From positions 1-27,289 of the forward strand of contig JAWQRM010000177.1 of assembly GCA_033557675.1 (NCBI GenBank): 27,289 nucleotides of DNA, read 5' to 3'. A program made the position numbers and the translations under genes. Under the pieces are notes generated by a model. The model saw only the letters and a program-made list of their open reading frames with translations, ran no database searches and was not told where the DNA came from. The number at the start of each line of letters is the position of its first letter. Position 1 is the first letter of the stretch. Origin of the DNA: Coptodactyla brooksi. Taxonomy: Eukaryota > Arthropoda > Insecta > Coleoptera > Scarabaeidae. Positions 19,701 to 27,289 of the stretch are shown here, piece after piece.

Positions 19701-20388
19701 ATTATCAACATTACTAATCAGTCTAAAACGCAGTGTCTCTACTAGATTTTTTCCTTTTGCGTCATTTAAAAGATATTAAACGAAGCAACCCAACATTATA
19801 CATCTAATTAGACCCTTTCAAATACACAAAGCGATCGAAAATGTTAACGCATGGTACAGAGATTGTCTTAATCATATTCTTATTATAATTTTTAGTACAA
19901 TTCGTTCCTTTTACTATTTGTTATTTATTGTACTTATTGACATACAATATTGTAATTATTATTAATTAATTATTAATTATTATATTAATGTTTTTGCTAC
20001 TGTGTGTTCTGTTGCTATGTATTATTTTCTCTTATTGCTCTTGGCTAACGGAGGAAGGCGTGCAATTCGGATTTTGCCTGGAACAAGCTTATACGATGCC
20101 TTTCAAATTCGTTCTGACACGTAGGAGTATAAGATACCTCAAGTTGCCCAGAAAATAAAAATATCTTATTAAAGCACTACCATATTAGATTCACCTGAAC
20201 GCCATTCTTCACCAAAAACTTGTAATAATCGTTCTAAGGTACGATGAGAATAAATTATACACATTTGAAGAGAGCGCGAAACGGCTCTTTGCCGTTTATA
20301 ACAAAAGAGTAGTTTTGTCATAACATTATGACAAAAGAGTTACTTCAGATATATTTAGAATTTCTTAATAATATTTGTTTAGATTTGT
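19701..20388. other. Interval without recognised genes
   Basis: AT-rich, with a TAATTATTATTAATTAATTA low-complexity stretch at about 19954-19990. Contains the small palindrome at 20313-20336. Confidence 0.45.
20301..20340. repeat. Palindrome flanked by 10-bp direct repeats
   Basis: TTTTGTCATAA (20313-20323), a 2-nt spacer and its exact reverse complement (20326-20336) overlap two copies of ACAAAAGAGT at 20301-20310 and 20331-20340. Confidence 0.85.
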
Positions 20389-20700
20389 TTAGTGCCTTTG
20401 TGGATGATGAAAGGAATACGTCCTTTTGATTATCATCCCTTTCTCTTTTGCAAAGTCTACTCCGATTATGAGCCTGTATATCTCCTCCCTTCCAATCTTC
20501 GCATTTGCATCTCCCAGTATTACTTTTATATCATATCTCTTCAGTTTTTCGTACTTTCTGTCCAGTGTGTTGTAAAACCCTCTTTCACCTCCGCTTCTAC
20601 CTCTTCGGTTGGTGCATTCATAAAAATGATTTTTTAATTTCTTTGTTTAGTTTCCTGTATTGCTATTACATCTAAATTATATTTTGCCGTTTCCTACGTC
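20389..20700 (-). pseudogene. RTE-type LINE endonuclease fragment
   Basis: The minus strand encodes part of the apurinic-like endonuclease (EEP) domain of a non-LTR retrotransposon, which nicks target DNA. From 20700: TAKYNLDVIAIQETKQ, the N-terminal block with the metal-binding Glu. After an internal deletion, MNAPTEEVEAEVKEG then, one frame over, FYNTLDRKYEKLKRYDIKVI and LGDANAKIGREEIYRLIIGV followed by KGMIIKRTYSFHHPQRH. The usual GDFNAKVG reads GDANAKIG. The C-terminal half of the domain (the SDH motif) and the reverse transcriptase are absent. The wording matches insect proteins often labelled craniofacial development protein 2-like, derived from RTE-type LINEs. One frameshift and one deletion make it non-functional. 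Confidence 0.8.
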
Positions 20701-20724
20701 ATCCTGACGCTTTCTGCGCTATTG

Positions 20725-21060
20725 TACTGAGCATAAAGTTGAAATATTGCGCAATTGAAATATCACAGCTTGTAATATATGCTTCGTCAGACCATATAAT
20801 TTTGTTTGGAAATTTTCGACCTCAATCACATTGTTGTAAATATCACCGGCAAAATTGGCTTCTCCATTCAGCGTTGCTTTAAAGCAAACTTTAGTGAAAG
20901 GTGTTTATATGAAAGGTGCTTTTGATAATCGTCTTTTAGAAAAAAATAAGATTAAAAATTCCAGCGTTTGAAACACCATGCTCCTGCATTCTTGTGAAGG
21001 TAGCCATTTCCATGCATGCTAAAATGGTTACAGCATCTACCTCCTGCTGTGATTTATCAT
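20725..21060 (-). pseudogene. Possible DDE transposase fragment
   Basis: On the minus strand FPNKIIWSDEAYITSC (20775-20820) resembles the first-aspartate block (KI.FSDEA.F) of DD41D/Tc1-type transposases. Further upstream, ACMEMATFTRMQEHGVSNAGIFNL (about 20965-21035) could be its helix-turn-helix region. The segment between is full of stops. Weak evidence; it abuts the LINE fragment. Confidence 0.3.
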
Positions 21061-21309
21061 AGTTTGTTATTTTTGGCTCTTTCAACGTTCCGTGGTTTAC
21101 TACATTCCTCCTTAATCTTTCATATACTTTTATATTTAGCTGGGCTCGTTCTGGATATACCTAAAATACACTTATTCTGCTTTTTTCGAATTTGCACCAC
21201 TAGTACAAAAACCTTTTGATCATATTCCACTTTCCTAATTTTGCCATTTTTACTGCACCTGGTAGGTAATTTAAAGGCAGGGTTATGGGTTTTGGAACGT
21301 TTAACTTAT

Positions 21310-21428
21310 TGTTAGTAACAAAGTTACTACACAACAATGCCACTACTACACCAAAACTGGAAAGTTTATTTACTTGACGCACGTTTCGCCGATCATGTCA
21401 GCATCATCAGAAGTGACGAAACCAAATG
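21310..21428 (-). repeat. Hammerhead-like dispersed repeat, copy G (best intact core)
   Basis: The core lies at 21372-21414 on the minus strand: ACTT, CTGATGA, an extra T, hairpin GCTGA-CATGA-TCGGC (five pairs including one wobble), GAAA, C-GTGC-G, triplet GTC, then AAGT. Helix I ACTT/AAGT is fully complementary and differs from the other copies at several paired positions. All expected type I hammerhead core nucleotides are present. Predicted cleavage lies between 21376 and 21375. The tail GGTGTAGTAGTGGC runs to about 21337 with the family extension beyond. Confidence 0.85.
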
Positions 21429-22871
21429 CTTTCTTTACATAACATATCTGAGTGTTATGTAAAAAATCGGCTTAATAATGTTATAGTTTTGTCTTATCTT
21501 AAATAATAAGAGAAGCACCGTCCGGTTCAAACTACTTTTTCTGCGGAAAGAACATTTTGAAATGATCACTCAATCGTTTATTGCACCATTATAATAACCA
21601 TATAGAGCTAACACAATGTTGCATACTTGATTTTTTCCTTTCTAATATCACATATGTGGTATAGATAGAAATCCAAAAGTGGACCACACTGTTCGGAGTG
21701 GCCCAAATTGGTAGAGTTATAATAGAACAACTTTTTTTTATTATGAAAGATATCAAACTGCCGTTTTCACAAACATGTGCTACTTTTGATGAATGAGAGC
21801 TACAGTTGTTTCCAAGTTATACATTATTTTAATAAGTTTTTTGTTAGTATAGAATTATATGGACTTAATATATCCATTAATGGGATTAATGGATTTAGAC
21901 TAATTATTACCGGTTTGGTGTTCGATTCGGACTCTACACATAGCATTGATTTAGCACATTTCAAAAATACATAATTTACCGTGCTTTAATATAAGTTATA
22001 TTATAATTATCATAAAATATAATGGAAAAATTGTTGTTTACAGGCTTCCTATTTGTAAATGGGTTTTACAGTTTAAGAAGACGAGATTCAACTACTATTG
22101 CTTGAACCCCGAACTTAAAAATATCAGACCATTTTTCATTATAACTCACGTACTTTTTCTACATTAATAGTGTATATACAAAAATAAAAAAATACAACTA
22201 AAAATTATACTTATAGAATTAACTAAAAATATTTTTAGAAATGAAATTAATATAATTATTAAAAATGAAATAAAATTTTTAGTATTTACTTAAATCCTTT
22301 CTGACGTTTATATGACTATGAAAATAATCGATGTCATAAATGTCCTCAAAGGTATTATTTACAGGACTGCAATTCTATTAACTCACTTTTAAGTAAATGA
22401 TTAGTTATATTCCATTAAGCTAGTATATACTATAATAATATATCAAAAGTCGATTGAGGAAGAGTGGAAAAAGTTATCGTGGAAAACAAAAAACCTTATC
22501 AAGTGGATTAAAGACGCCTTTAGGTAAATCTGTTTGTAGCAATCGGCGCACTTATGTGTTACTTTATATGGTTTTAGTTTAGTTAACAAGCTAAACGTAG
22601 CACAAAAAAAATATTTTCTTTCTGTCACAAAGAAAAACTATGTAAGTCAAAAACTTAAGATTGACAGGTCCTATTTCATTTTGGTTTCTACTACTACTAG
22701 GACAGGCTACCAAGCGTTTGCAACAAGGGGTTCAGGGTACATTATCCATCTAAAAATTAGTCGTATTTTTGGTTTTAATATAATACATGAATTAGTTAAA
22801 ACTAATGACAAATAATAATTACACTGAAATTCCACACAAATAATAACTAGTAACAAATAGTAACTAAGTAA
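21429..22871. other. Long interval without recognised genes
   Basis: Very AT-rich with short chance frames only (for example 21777-21974 plus and 22628-22443 minus). It probably includes the unrecognised 3' end of piggyBac relic C, but no TTAA-flanked terminal repeat was found. Confidence 0.45.
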
Positions 22872-24283
22872 TTACATAGTATTTGTACAATTTCTACAAA
22901 CTGTCTCCAATTTTGAGTGTTCTAAACATACGAATTTACTACACTTGAATCATGTTTTTTTCTGAATTTTGTGTCTTTTACACATATAGCAGTACCCCCT
23001 GGTGTTATTTTGTTGATCAACTCTGTATTCTATGAGCTTCTGTAGTTCGGCAGACATCTGTCATGTGACGTTTTTTACTCAGCTGAATGTATTTATTACC
23101 ATATCGTCGGAATATGTTCTTCTTTACGAGTTCTTTGCCTAATGTCAAGATAAACAGTTTACGTTTATCTAAGCTATTCTTGTTCCAATCGGGATGTTTT
23201 AGCAACAACAATTTATAAGAATTTTTATACCCGCTATGTCTATAAATAAAAAAAAACATTATCATTGGCCACCGATTTGTATTTCTCTGCACAGGATATT
23301 CTTTGGCTAATTTGTCTGTGGCGTCGACAGCCCCTTTCGCCGCATTATAATGTAGAATAATATCTGGTATGTAAGATTGTTGTTCACCAGACACTTTATC
23401 TGGTGAACAACAATCAGTATGTTCTCTTAAAAGCAAGATGACGGCAACTTGGTCTTTCAGGACGTAAGACACTAGGGTTCTATTTTTTCTAAAATCAAAC
23501 ATACTTAAAAATTTCTTCTTATACGGCGCTAGCAAAAGTTCTTTGGCTTTTCCTGCAAGCTCTAAACTCGTAAAAAATTGTCGATCGTTATACCAAATCG
23601 GCCTCATAAATGCTCCACCATGTCTAGGACCGCTCTGTAACCTTGACCTTTTTCTGATTTGTTGCCGTGTTTCCCAAAAAACAAATAGGGATATAAGTTA
23701 AGTATATATGTTGTTCTTTCTATTTGCCGATCCGACAAACCTAACCCAATACCTCGCATATTTGCAATGTAATAAGTACTGCTGTCTACCACGAGCCCAT
23801 ATTTTTATGCCATACTTATCAGGTTTGCTCTTTATGTAAGCTCGAAGCGGAGTCTTACCCCTGGATGGTATAAGTTGCTCATCTACACAAGTGGTTGCCT
23901 AGATTGAGAGATGTTTTACAATTGGAAACGAAAATATCAAAAATATCTCTTATTGGAGCTAAGTTATCGGTAGCTTTTTGTTCCTTCCTGGTTTCAAAGT
24001 TTTCAAAGCGCAGAAATGAATTAGCTTGCTTGAATCTATCTCTTGACAGTGTAGCAATTATTGTAGGGCGACAGCAAGAAGTGTCTTAACACCAAAATAT
24101 ATCGACAACCTCTTTAAAACTGCGAAATGCGCCAAGTATAAGCAGCAGTCCGACATAAGCTTCGATCTCCGTAGAATCAGCAGGTAAATAGTTTTTAGCT
24201 GTTCCATCCTTGGCTACATACTTTGGAAAGCCCTCGTTAGTAGAAATTGTTGGTCTTGGGGTATTAGCAGACCCCGAACCATC
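22872..24283 (-). pseudogene. piggyBac transposase relic C
   Basis: Minus-strand piggyBac-superfamily transposase spanning most of the protein but spread over several frames. In order: GFPKYVAKDGTAKNYLPADSTE, EAYVGLLLILGAFRSFKEVV, TLSRDRFKQANSFLRFENFE, APIRDIFDIF; then after a frameshift CVDEQLIPSRGKTPLRAYIK and SKPDKYGIKIW; after another, VVDSSTYYI (first catalytic D, about 23788) and GYRAVLDMVEHL; a TGA at 23604-23606; TIDNFFTSLELA (second D) across a shift; then an open frame 23607-23017 with YNAAKGAVDATDKLAKEYPV (third D), NTNRWPM and HPDWNKNSLDKR. After a last frameshift near 23020 a cysteine-rich end reads GYCYMCKRHKIQ and CSKFVCLEHSKLETVCRNC, stopping at 22872. All three Asp codons persist. 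The longest open block (196 codons) contains a 17-bp inverted duplication. Confidence 0.88.
23375..23415. repeat. Perfect 17-bp inverted repeat, 7-nt loop, in piggyBac relic C
   Basis: GATTGTTGTTCACCAGA at 23375-23391 and its exact reverse complement at 23399-23415 flank CACTTTA. It keeps the surrounding frame open (residues DCCSPDKVSGEQQS). Confidence 0.92.
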
Positions 24284-24299
24284 CTATGAAGGTTAACAT

Positions 24300-24688
24300 A
24301 ATACGAATTATATATTTTTATGAAACTATTTATCTATCAAAGCTAACTTCAATTACCTGAAAATTTTTAATGTCATACCGTCAGGCGAAAACGAGAATAA
24401 TTACAGAAAATATGTTCATTAATTTTATACTACGTGCTCTAATGCTTCGTAAAAGATACTAATGCAAGTTTTTAATGGTTTTAACAATATAAGATCTATA
24501 ATCCATTATCGAAACTACTAATTTTTTACAAGCTCCCGGTATAACTCGCAAATACAGCAGTACATTATGTTTCCACATGATAACTTTCTCATATTAAATC
24601 TCTTCCAAACTTTTTTTTGTGATATTGCATAGTATTCGTATCACACATCTTTATCGCACCTTCCCTGGGTATTCTAAAATCTGCTCCC
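24300..24688. other. Interval without recognised genes
   Basis: AT-rich; may include decayed N-terminal sequence of piggyBac relic C, but nothing is recognisable. Confidence 0.4.
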
Positions 24689-25030
24689 TTACAGCTTTAA
24701 TTTTACAATCGTTTCCAAAGAAACTTTCCTAATGACCCTCATATACCTCCACCTCGTTATTTCTCGTGGCTTGTTCATAGGACCAAAAGGGATGGAACAA
24801 GGTTGAGTCATAGGAGGATCGTGTTCACCTCGCATTCTTCGGTTAATAATACCCGTTGGTTGGGAGTCGCGAAAACCACCTTTAGAACAGACTCGTATCG
24901 AGTGAGTCACACCTTTTGCCCAATCAACGTAAGGCTTCTGTATCGTCATCCATCGTGGAATCGGAGACACCATATGTTCACCTTCGATGCCGATTAAGAC
25001 GAATTCGATTTTCGGGCAACCGATATTTAA
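24689..25030 (-). CDS. Unidentified coding-looking open frame (94 codons from ATG; 114 open codons)
   Basis: The frame is open on the minus strand from 25030 to the TAA at 24689. The first ATG is at 24973 (MVSPIPRWMTIQKPYVDWAK), with in-frame upstream residues GCPKIEFVLIGIEGEH. Composition is unlike the surroundings: close to half G+C with a balanced amino-acid mix, no low-complexity runs, many Pro, Arg, Met and Trp, and a Cys-poor, basic product. I see no signal peptide, membrane segment or familiar motif. It could be a transposon fragment, an old captured or viral-derived piece, or a single exon of a host gene. No splice sites were convincing. The opposite strand also has a 64-codon frame, so coding status is an inference. 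Confidence 0.35.
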   Translation of the reverse strand, partial: LNIGCPKIEFVLIGIEGEHMVSPIPRWMTIQKPYVDWAKGVTHSIRVCSKGGFRDSQPTGIINRRMRGEHDPPMTQPCSIPFGPMNKPREITRWRYMRVIRKVSLETIVKLKL

Positions 25031-25684
25031 TTAAAATTGTTTATCTTACTTTTTTTATTCGTTTGTAGTAAGGTAGCTTTAAAGATACCAATTAAACTTG
25101 CGGCTTGGCGGTGACTGGTTATTTTTCTAGCCCTTATAAGGATAAGAGAAAGTCGTCTCTCGATGTTTTGGAGCTGTTTTATGAAGCCGGTCGTGTATCC
25201 CATAAACGTATGTGCAGGTACCGTTGCTTTGCCGTTGAATTATAGAAAACTTTTTCAAAATGAAATTTTTTAAACCCGTTTTATCTTTTGTAGAAGACGT
25301 AATGTTTCTCATCCAAAGTGCGGTTGCAGATAGAACAGAGATTTTAAGAAGTGATTTTAACGATTTATTTCGGCGGATTGTAAAATTATTATCAAGCGCA
25401 CATCACTTTCAACTATCTGCATACCGCCATCTACTTCTTTGTTTTTAATGAATGGAATATTTGTATTATGAAATTTTAACAGCACAATTTAGTTATCTAC
25501 CTCTCAAACCATCAATTTTTTAAATATTTACTTTCTTTAACATTAGATTGATCCTATTTGGAATAACCTTTAATAACTGATATTTTAAATTTAAAAATAT
25601 TGAAAAATACAGCCAACAACATCTGTGTATCTCAAACTAATTATTCAATTGAATAAATTTTAAATGTAAAGAATCATTTATATA
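25031..25684. other. Interval without recognised genes
   Basis: A moderately GC-richer stretch at 25080-25450 includes a plus-strand frame 25260-25448 of unknown nature. The rest is AT-rich with nothing recognisable. Confidence 0.4.
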
Positions 25685-25875
25685 TACAGTGATTATACCA
25701 CTTATGGAATAAAATGATTTTTGGCGATATTTTAGAAAATTATGGAAATACTCGGACAGGTCGATTTTTGTTCTCAAATTTACGTCTTTTGAATTAAAAT
25801 TTCAATATATAAAGTGATCCATGTATTAGCAGAAATAGATAGGTCTTTTTTTAAATAGAACACCCTGTATATTTT
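25685..25875. mobile_element. Possible short non-autonomous DNA element or transposon end
   Basis: TACAGTGATTATACCACTTA (about 25685) and GAACACCCTGTATA (25858-25871) have the look of opposed TACAGGGTG-type ends, with TATA on both outer sides. Sequence right of the second end (TATTTTGTATTTTTGGATTC) resembles 8400-8420, so the repeat may extend beyond the apparent terminus. Confidence 0.35.
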
Positions 25876-26231
25876 GTATTTTTGGATTCTACTTGATCAT
25901 CTGATTTCAACAACCTACAATACTTAGGATTTAAGTGACAAAGGTAATGGTTTCAAAGAGATTTAATGAAAACAGAAAAGTATAGGGAAAATGAACAGTT
26001 TTTAAACAAAAAATATTTTTCTACAGCGCTACTCGTTGTTTGCTTTAGCGTATTAAATTTTCAAAATGTTCTCCATTGGCTTCTTGCCAAGAACATAGTC
26101 TGCAGTAAAGTACCTGTCTAATTTTCTCAAAAACTTGAGGTGAAATATGTTTGTGCGTATTCTATCCTTGACATTCTCAATGTTATTTGGTTTTGTTGCA
26201 TATACTTTACTCCTGAGATAACCCCACAGAA

Positions 26232-26387
26232 AGAAATCTAAAATGTTAAGGCCTGGTGATCTGACCAGCTACTCAATGGTACCTCTACGTCCAATCCATC
26301 TATTCCTAAAGATTTCGTTTAGATAATTTCTTACATCTAGACCATAGTGGGTCCCCGTCTTGTTGAATCCAAACATTCCCATTTGGT
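26232..26387. repeat. 156-bp direct duplication, copy 1
   Basis: Identical to 26498-26653 except at two positions (CTGACCAGC against CTGGCCAGC; TACGTCCAA against TACGTACAA). It lies within the DD41D relic. Confidence 0.95.
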
Positions 26388-26497
26388 CCTTCTGATTTCC
26401 GCTTGTTTCGATAGATACCGAGAATTGGATCAATTCATGGATAACCCCAAAAGATGAAGCATTCTTCCGACGCGGTATCCGTATGCTGATAAAAACT
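26388..26497. other. 110-bp unmatched insert between the duplicated segments
   Basis: Sequence starting CCTTCTGATTTCCGCTTG does not resemble the transposase and has no counterpart in the window. Its origin is unknown. Confidence 0.5.
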
Positions 26498-26653
26498 AGA
26501 AATCTAAAATGTTAAGGCCTGGTGATCTGGCCAGCTACTCAATGGTACCTCTACGTACAATCCATCTATTCCTAAAGATTTCGTTTAGATAATTTCTTAC
26601 ATCTAGACCATAGTGGGTCCCCGTCTTGTTGAATCCAAACATTCCCATTTGGT
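26498..26653. repeat. 156-bp direct duplication, copy 2
   Basis: Partner of 26232-26387, 154 of 156 positions identical, same orientation. Start-to-start distance is 266 bp. Confidence 0.95.
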
Positions 26654-26684
26654 AGGGTCGAATCTGTGGCATCTGGATATACAT

Positions 26685-26727
26685 TTTCCAGAGCAGAAAG
26701 AACTTCTGGTTCTTTCTGCTCTGGAAA
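26685..26727. repeat. Perfect 19-bp inverted repeat, 5-nt loop, in a transposase frame
   Basis: TTTCCAGAGCAGAAAGAAC at 26685-26703, loop TTCTG, and the exact reverse complement at 26709-26727. It sits in the DD41D relic between LLRDS and the second catalytic block, encoding the odd residues FQSRKNQKFFLLWK where the family normally has a conserved segment. Confidence 0.93.
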
Positions 26728-27060
26728 GAGTCTCTAAGTAATTTTAAATATTCTTCAGTTGTCAAATTTGCTTCAATAAAAATTGGTCCGAGTATATGGT
26801 TGCCGATAACCCCTGCCCAAACATTTACTTTTTCAGGAATTGGGTATGTCACACGCATCCAAAGAGGGTTCTGTTCTGACCAATATCTACAGTTCTGCCG
26901 ATTTACTTCCTCATTCAACGTGAAAGTTGATTTGTCAGAAAAAAGGATATTCTCAAAAGCTACCACATTTCTGTCCAGCTTCTGCATCATTTCTTCGCAG
27001 AACTGCAGTCTACGGTCTGGGTCGTCTTCTGTTAGTTCTTGGGTTCCTATTTATTATTTC

Positions 27061-27157
27061 GGTTATGTTAGAAAACATTAGAAAACCGAATGTGATAAAC
27101 ATTTTAGGTTTTTGTCAAGAAGCCAATGGAGAACATTTTGAAAATTTAATGTGCTAA
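27061..27157 (+). pseudogene. C-terminal end of a second DD41D transposase copy, opposite orientation
   Basis: The plus strand reads NVINILGFCQEANGEHFENLMC and stops at 27155-27157. It corresponds to the C-terminus EANGEHFENLIR of the minus-strand copy ending at 26045. The upstream part of this copy is absent or replaced. Confidence 0.7.
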
Positions 27158-27289
27158 AGCAAGCAGCGAGTAGCCCTGTAGAAAAATATTTTTCGTTTCG
27201 AAACTGTTCATTTTCCCTGTACTTTTGCGTTTTCATTAAATCTCTTTGAAACCATTACCTTTATCACTTAAACCCTAAGTGTTGTAGGT

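Larger units (their letters stand above)
26045..27046 (-). pseudogene. DD41D ('rosa'-type) Tc1/mariner transposase, rearranged
   Basis: From about 27045 the minus strand reads GTQELTEDDPDRRLQFCEEM, then open frame 26990-26535: NILFSDKSTFTLNEEVN (first catalytic D), YWSEQNPLWMR, PEKVNVWAGVIGNHILGPIF and LTTEEYLKLLRDS. The second block VWIQQDGDP lies one frame over, and the reading returns as HYGLDVRNYLNEIFRNRWI; 40 residues can be counted to the D of LNILDFFLWG, close to DD41D given a lost residue. A TAG follows GTIE at 26535. The segment 26498-26653 is duplicated at 26232-26387, so the second D and NYLNEIF block occur twice. The remainder LRSKVYATKPNNIENVKDRI and the C-terminus EHFENLIR stop at 26045. 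The N-terminal helix-turn-helix is missing. Confidence 0.83.
25913..27289. repeat. 1.38-kb fold-back structure with about 179-bp arms
   Basis: The left arm 25913-26091 is the approximate reverse complement of the right arm 27111-27289 (about 90% identical by eye). Both arms contain the same transposase 3' end (QEANGEHFENL-type C-terminus then stop) and following untranslated sequence. The centre holds a minus-strand DD41D transposase. The right arm is cut by the window edge, so its full length is unknown. Confidence 0.85.

Noticed and set aside
24284..24356. Possible 73-nt intron (CAG/GTAATT ... TTCATAG/G, minus strand) upstream of piggyBac relic C
   Set aside because: Splice-like ends are present, but the sequence before the donor has an in-frame stop and no piggyBac-like residues, so this is probably chance.
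26250..26270. SPG in place of SPD taken as catalytic loss in the right-hand DD41D relic
   Set aside because: With DD41D spacing the third residue is the D of LNILDFF, which is present.
1..27289. tRNA, rRNA, CRISPR, operon or bacterial regulatory features
   Set aside because: No cloverleaf with matching A and B boxes, no rRNA-like blocks, no regularly spaced repeats, and the content is clearly that of an animal genome.

Overview
The window looks like intergenic insect (arthropod) genomic DNA. It is AT-rich and non-operonic, has no credible intact host gene, and is packed with decayed insect-type transposons: a Mos1-like mariner, DD41D 'rosa'-type Tc1/mariner relics, piggyBac, a Mutator-like element and an RTE-type LINE. 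No tRNA, rRNA or CRISPR array was seen. Every transposase reading frame is broken by frameshifts, stops or deletions, so the window reads as a transposon graveyard.

Layout, left to right. 1-1470: a (TA)n tract, then a first copy of a dispersed repeat that carries a hammerhead-ribozyme-like core. 1490-3181: a short DDE transposase fragment, then a nearly full-length broken DD41D transposase, followed by a 34-bp tandem repeat. 3555-3630: a partial repeat copy. 3955-4891: a PGBD4-like piggyBac relic. 6282-7520: a near-complete Mos1-like mariner bounded by 29-bp inverted repeats, with a hammerhead-like copy just beyond it. 8340-9136: short-element termini of the CACCCTGTATA type. 11935-13234: a Mutator-like element with matching terminal inverted repeats and a truncated transposase. 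14943-16195: a second piggyBac relic. 17207-17352: a possible pogo/Tigger-type fragment. 17700-19700: four hammerhead-like copies (two as a head-to-head pair), one boundary-deleted copy, a mariner 3' end and a possible Tc1 fragment. 20389-21060: an RTE-type endonuclease fragment and a possible DDE fragment. 21335-21428: the best-preserved hammerhead-like copy. 22872-24283: a third piggyBac relic on the minus strand. 24689-25030: an unidentified, coding-looking open frame. 25685-27289: transposon ends and a 1.38-kb fold-back made of two opposed copies of a DD41D element, with a 156-bp internal direct duplication.

The most interesting signal is the dispersed repeat. Several copies can fold as a minimal type I hammerhead ribozyme: a CUGAUGA box, a hairpin, GAAA, a very short helix III, a GUC cleavage triplet and a 4-bp helix I. 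Three copies carry different but still complementary helix I arms (GCTC/GAGC, GTTC/GAAC, ACTT/AAGT), which is the pattern expected of a selected RNA fold. Such minimal hammerheads are known from Penelope-like retroelements; no Penelope coding sequence was recognised here. A second recurrent signature is short perfect inverted repeats with tiny loops, two of them inside transposase frames, which looks like local template switching.
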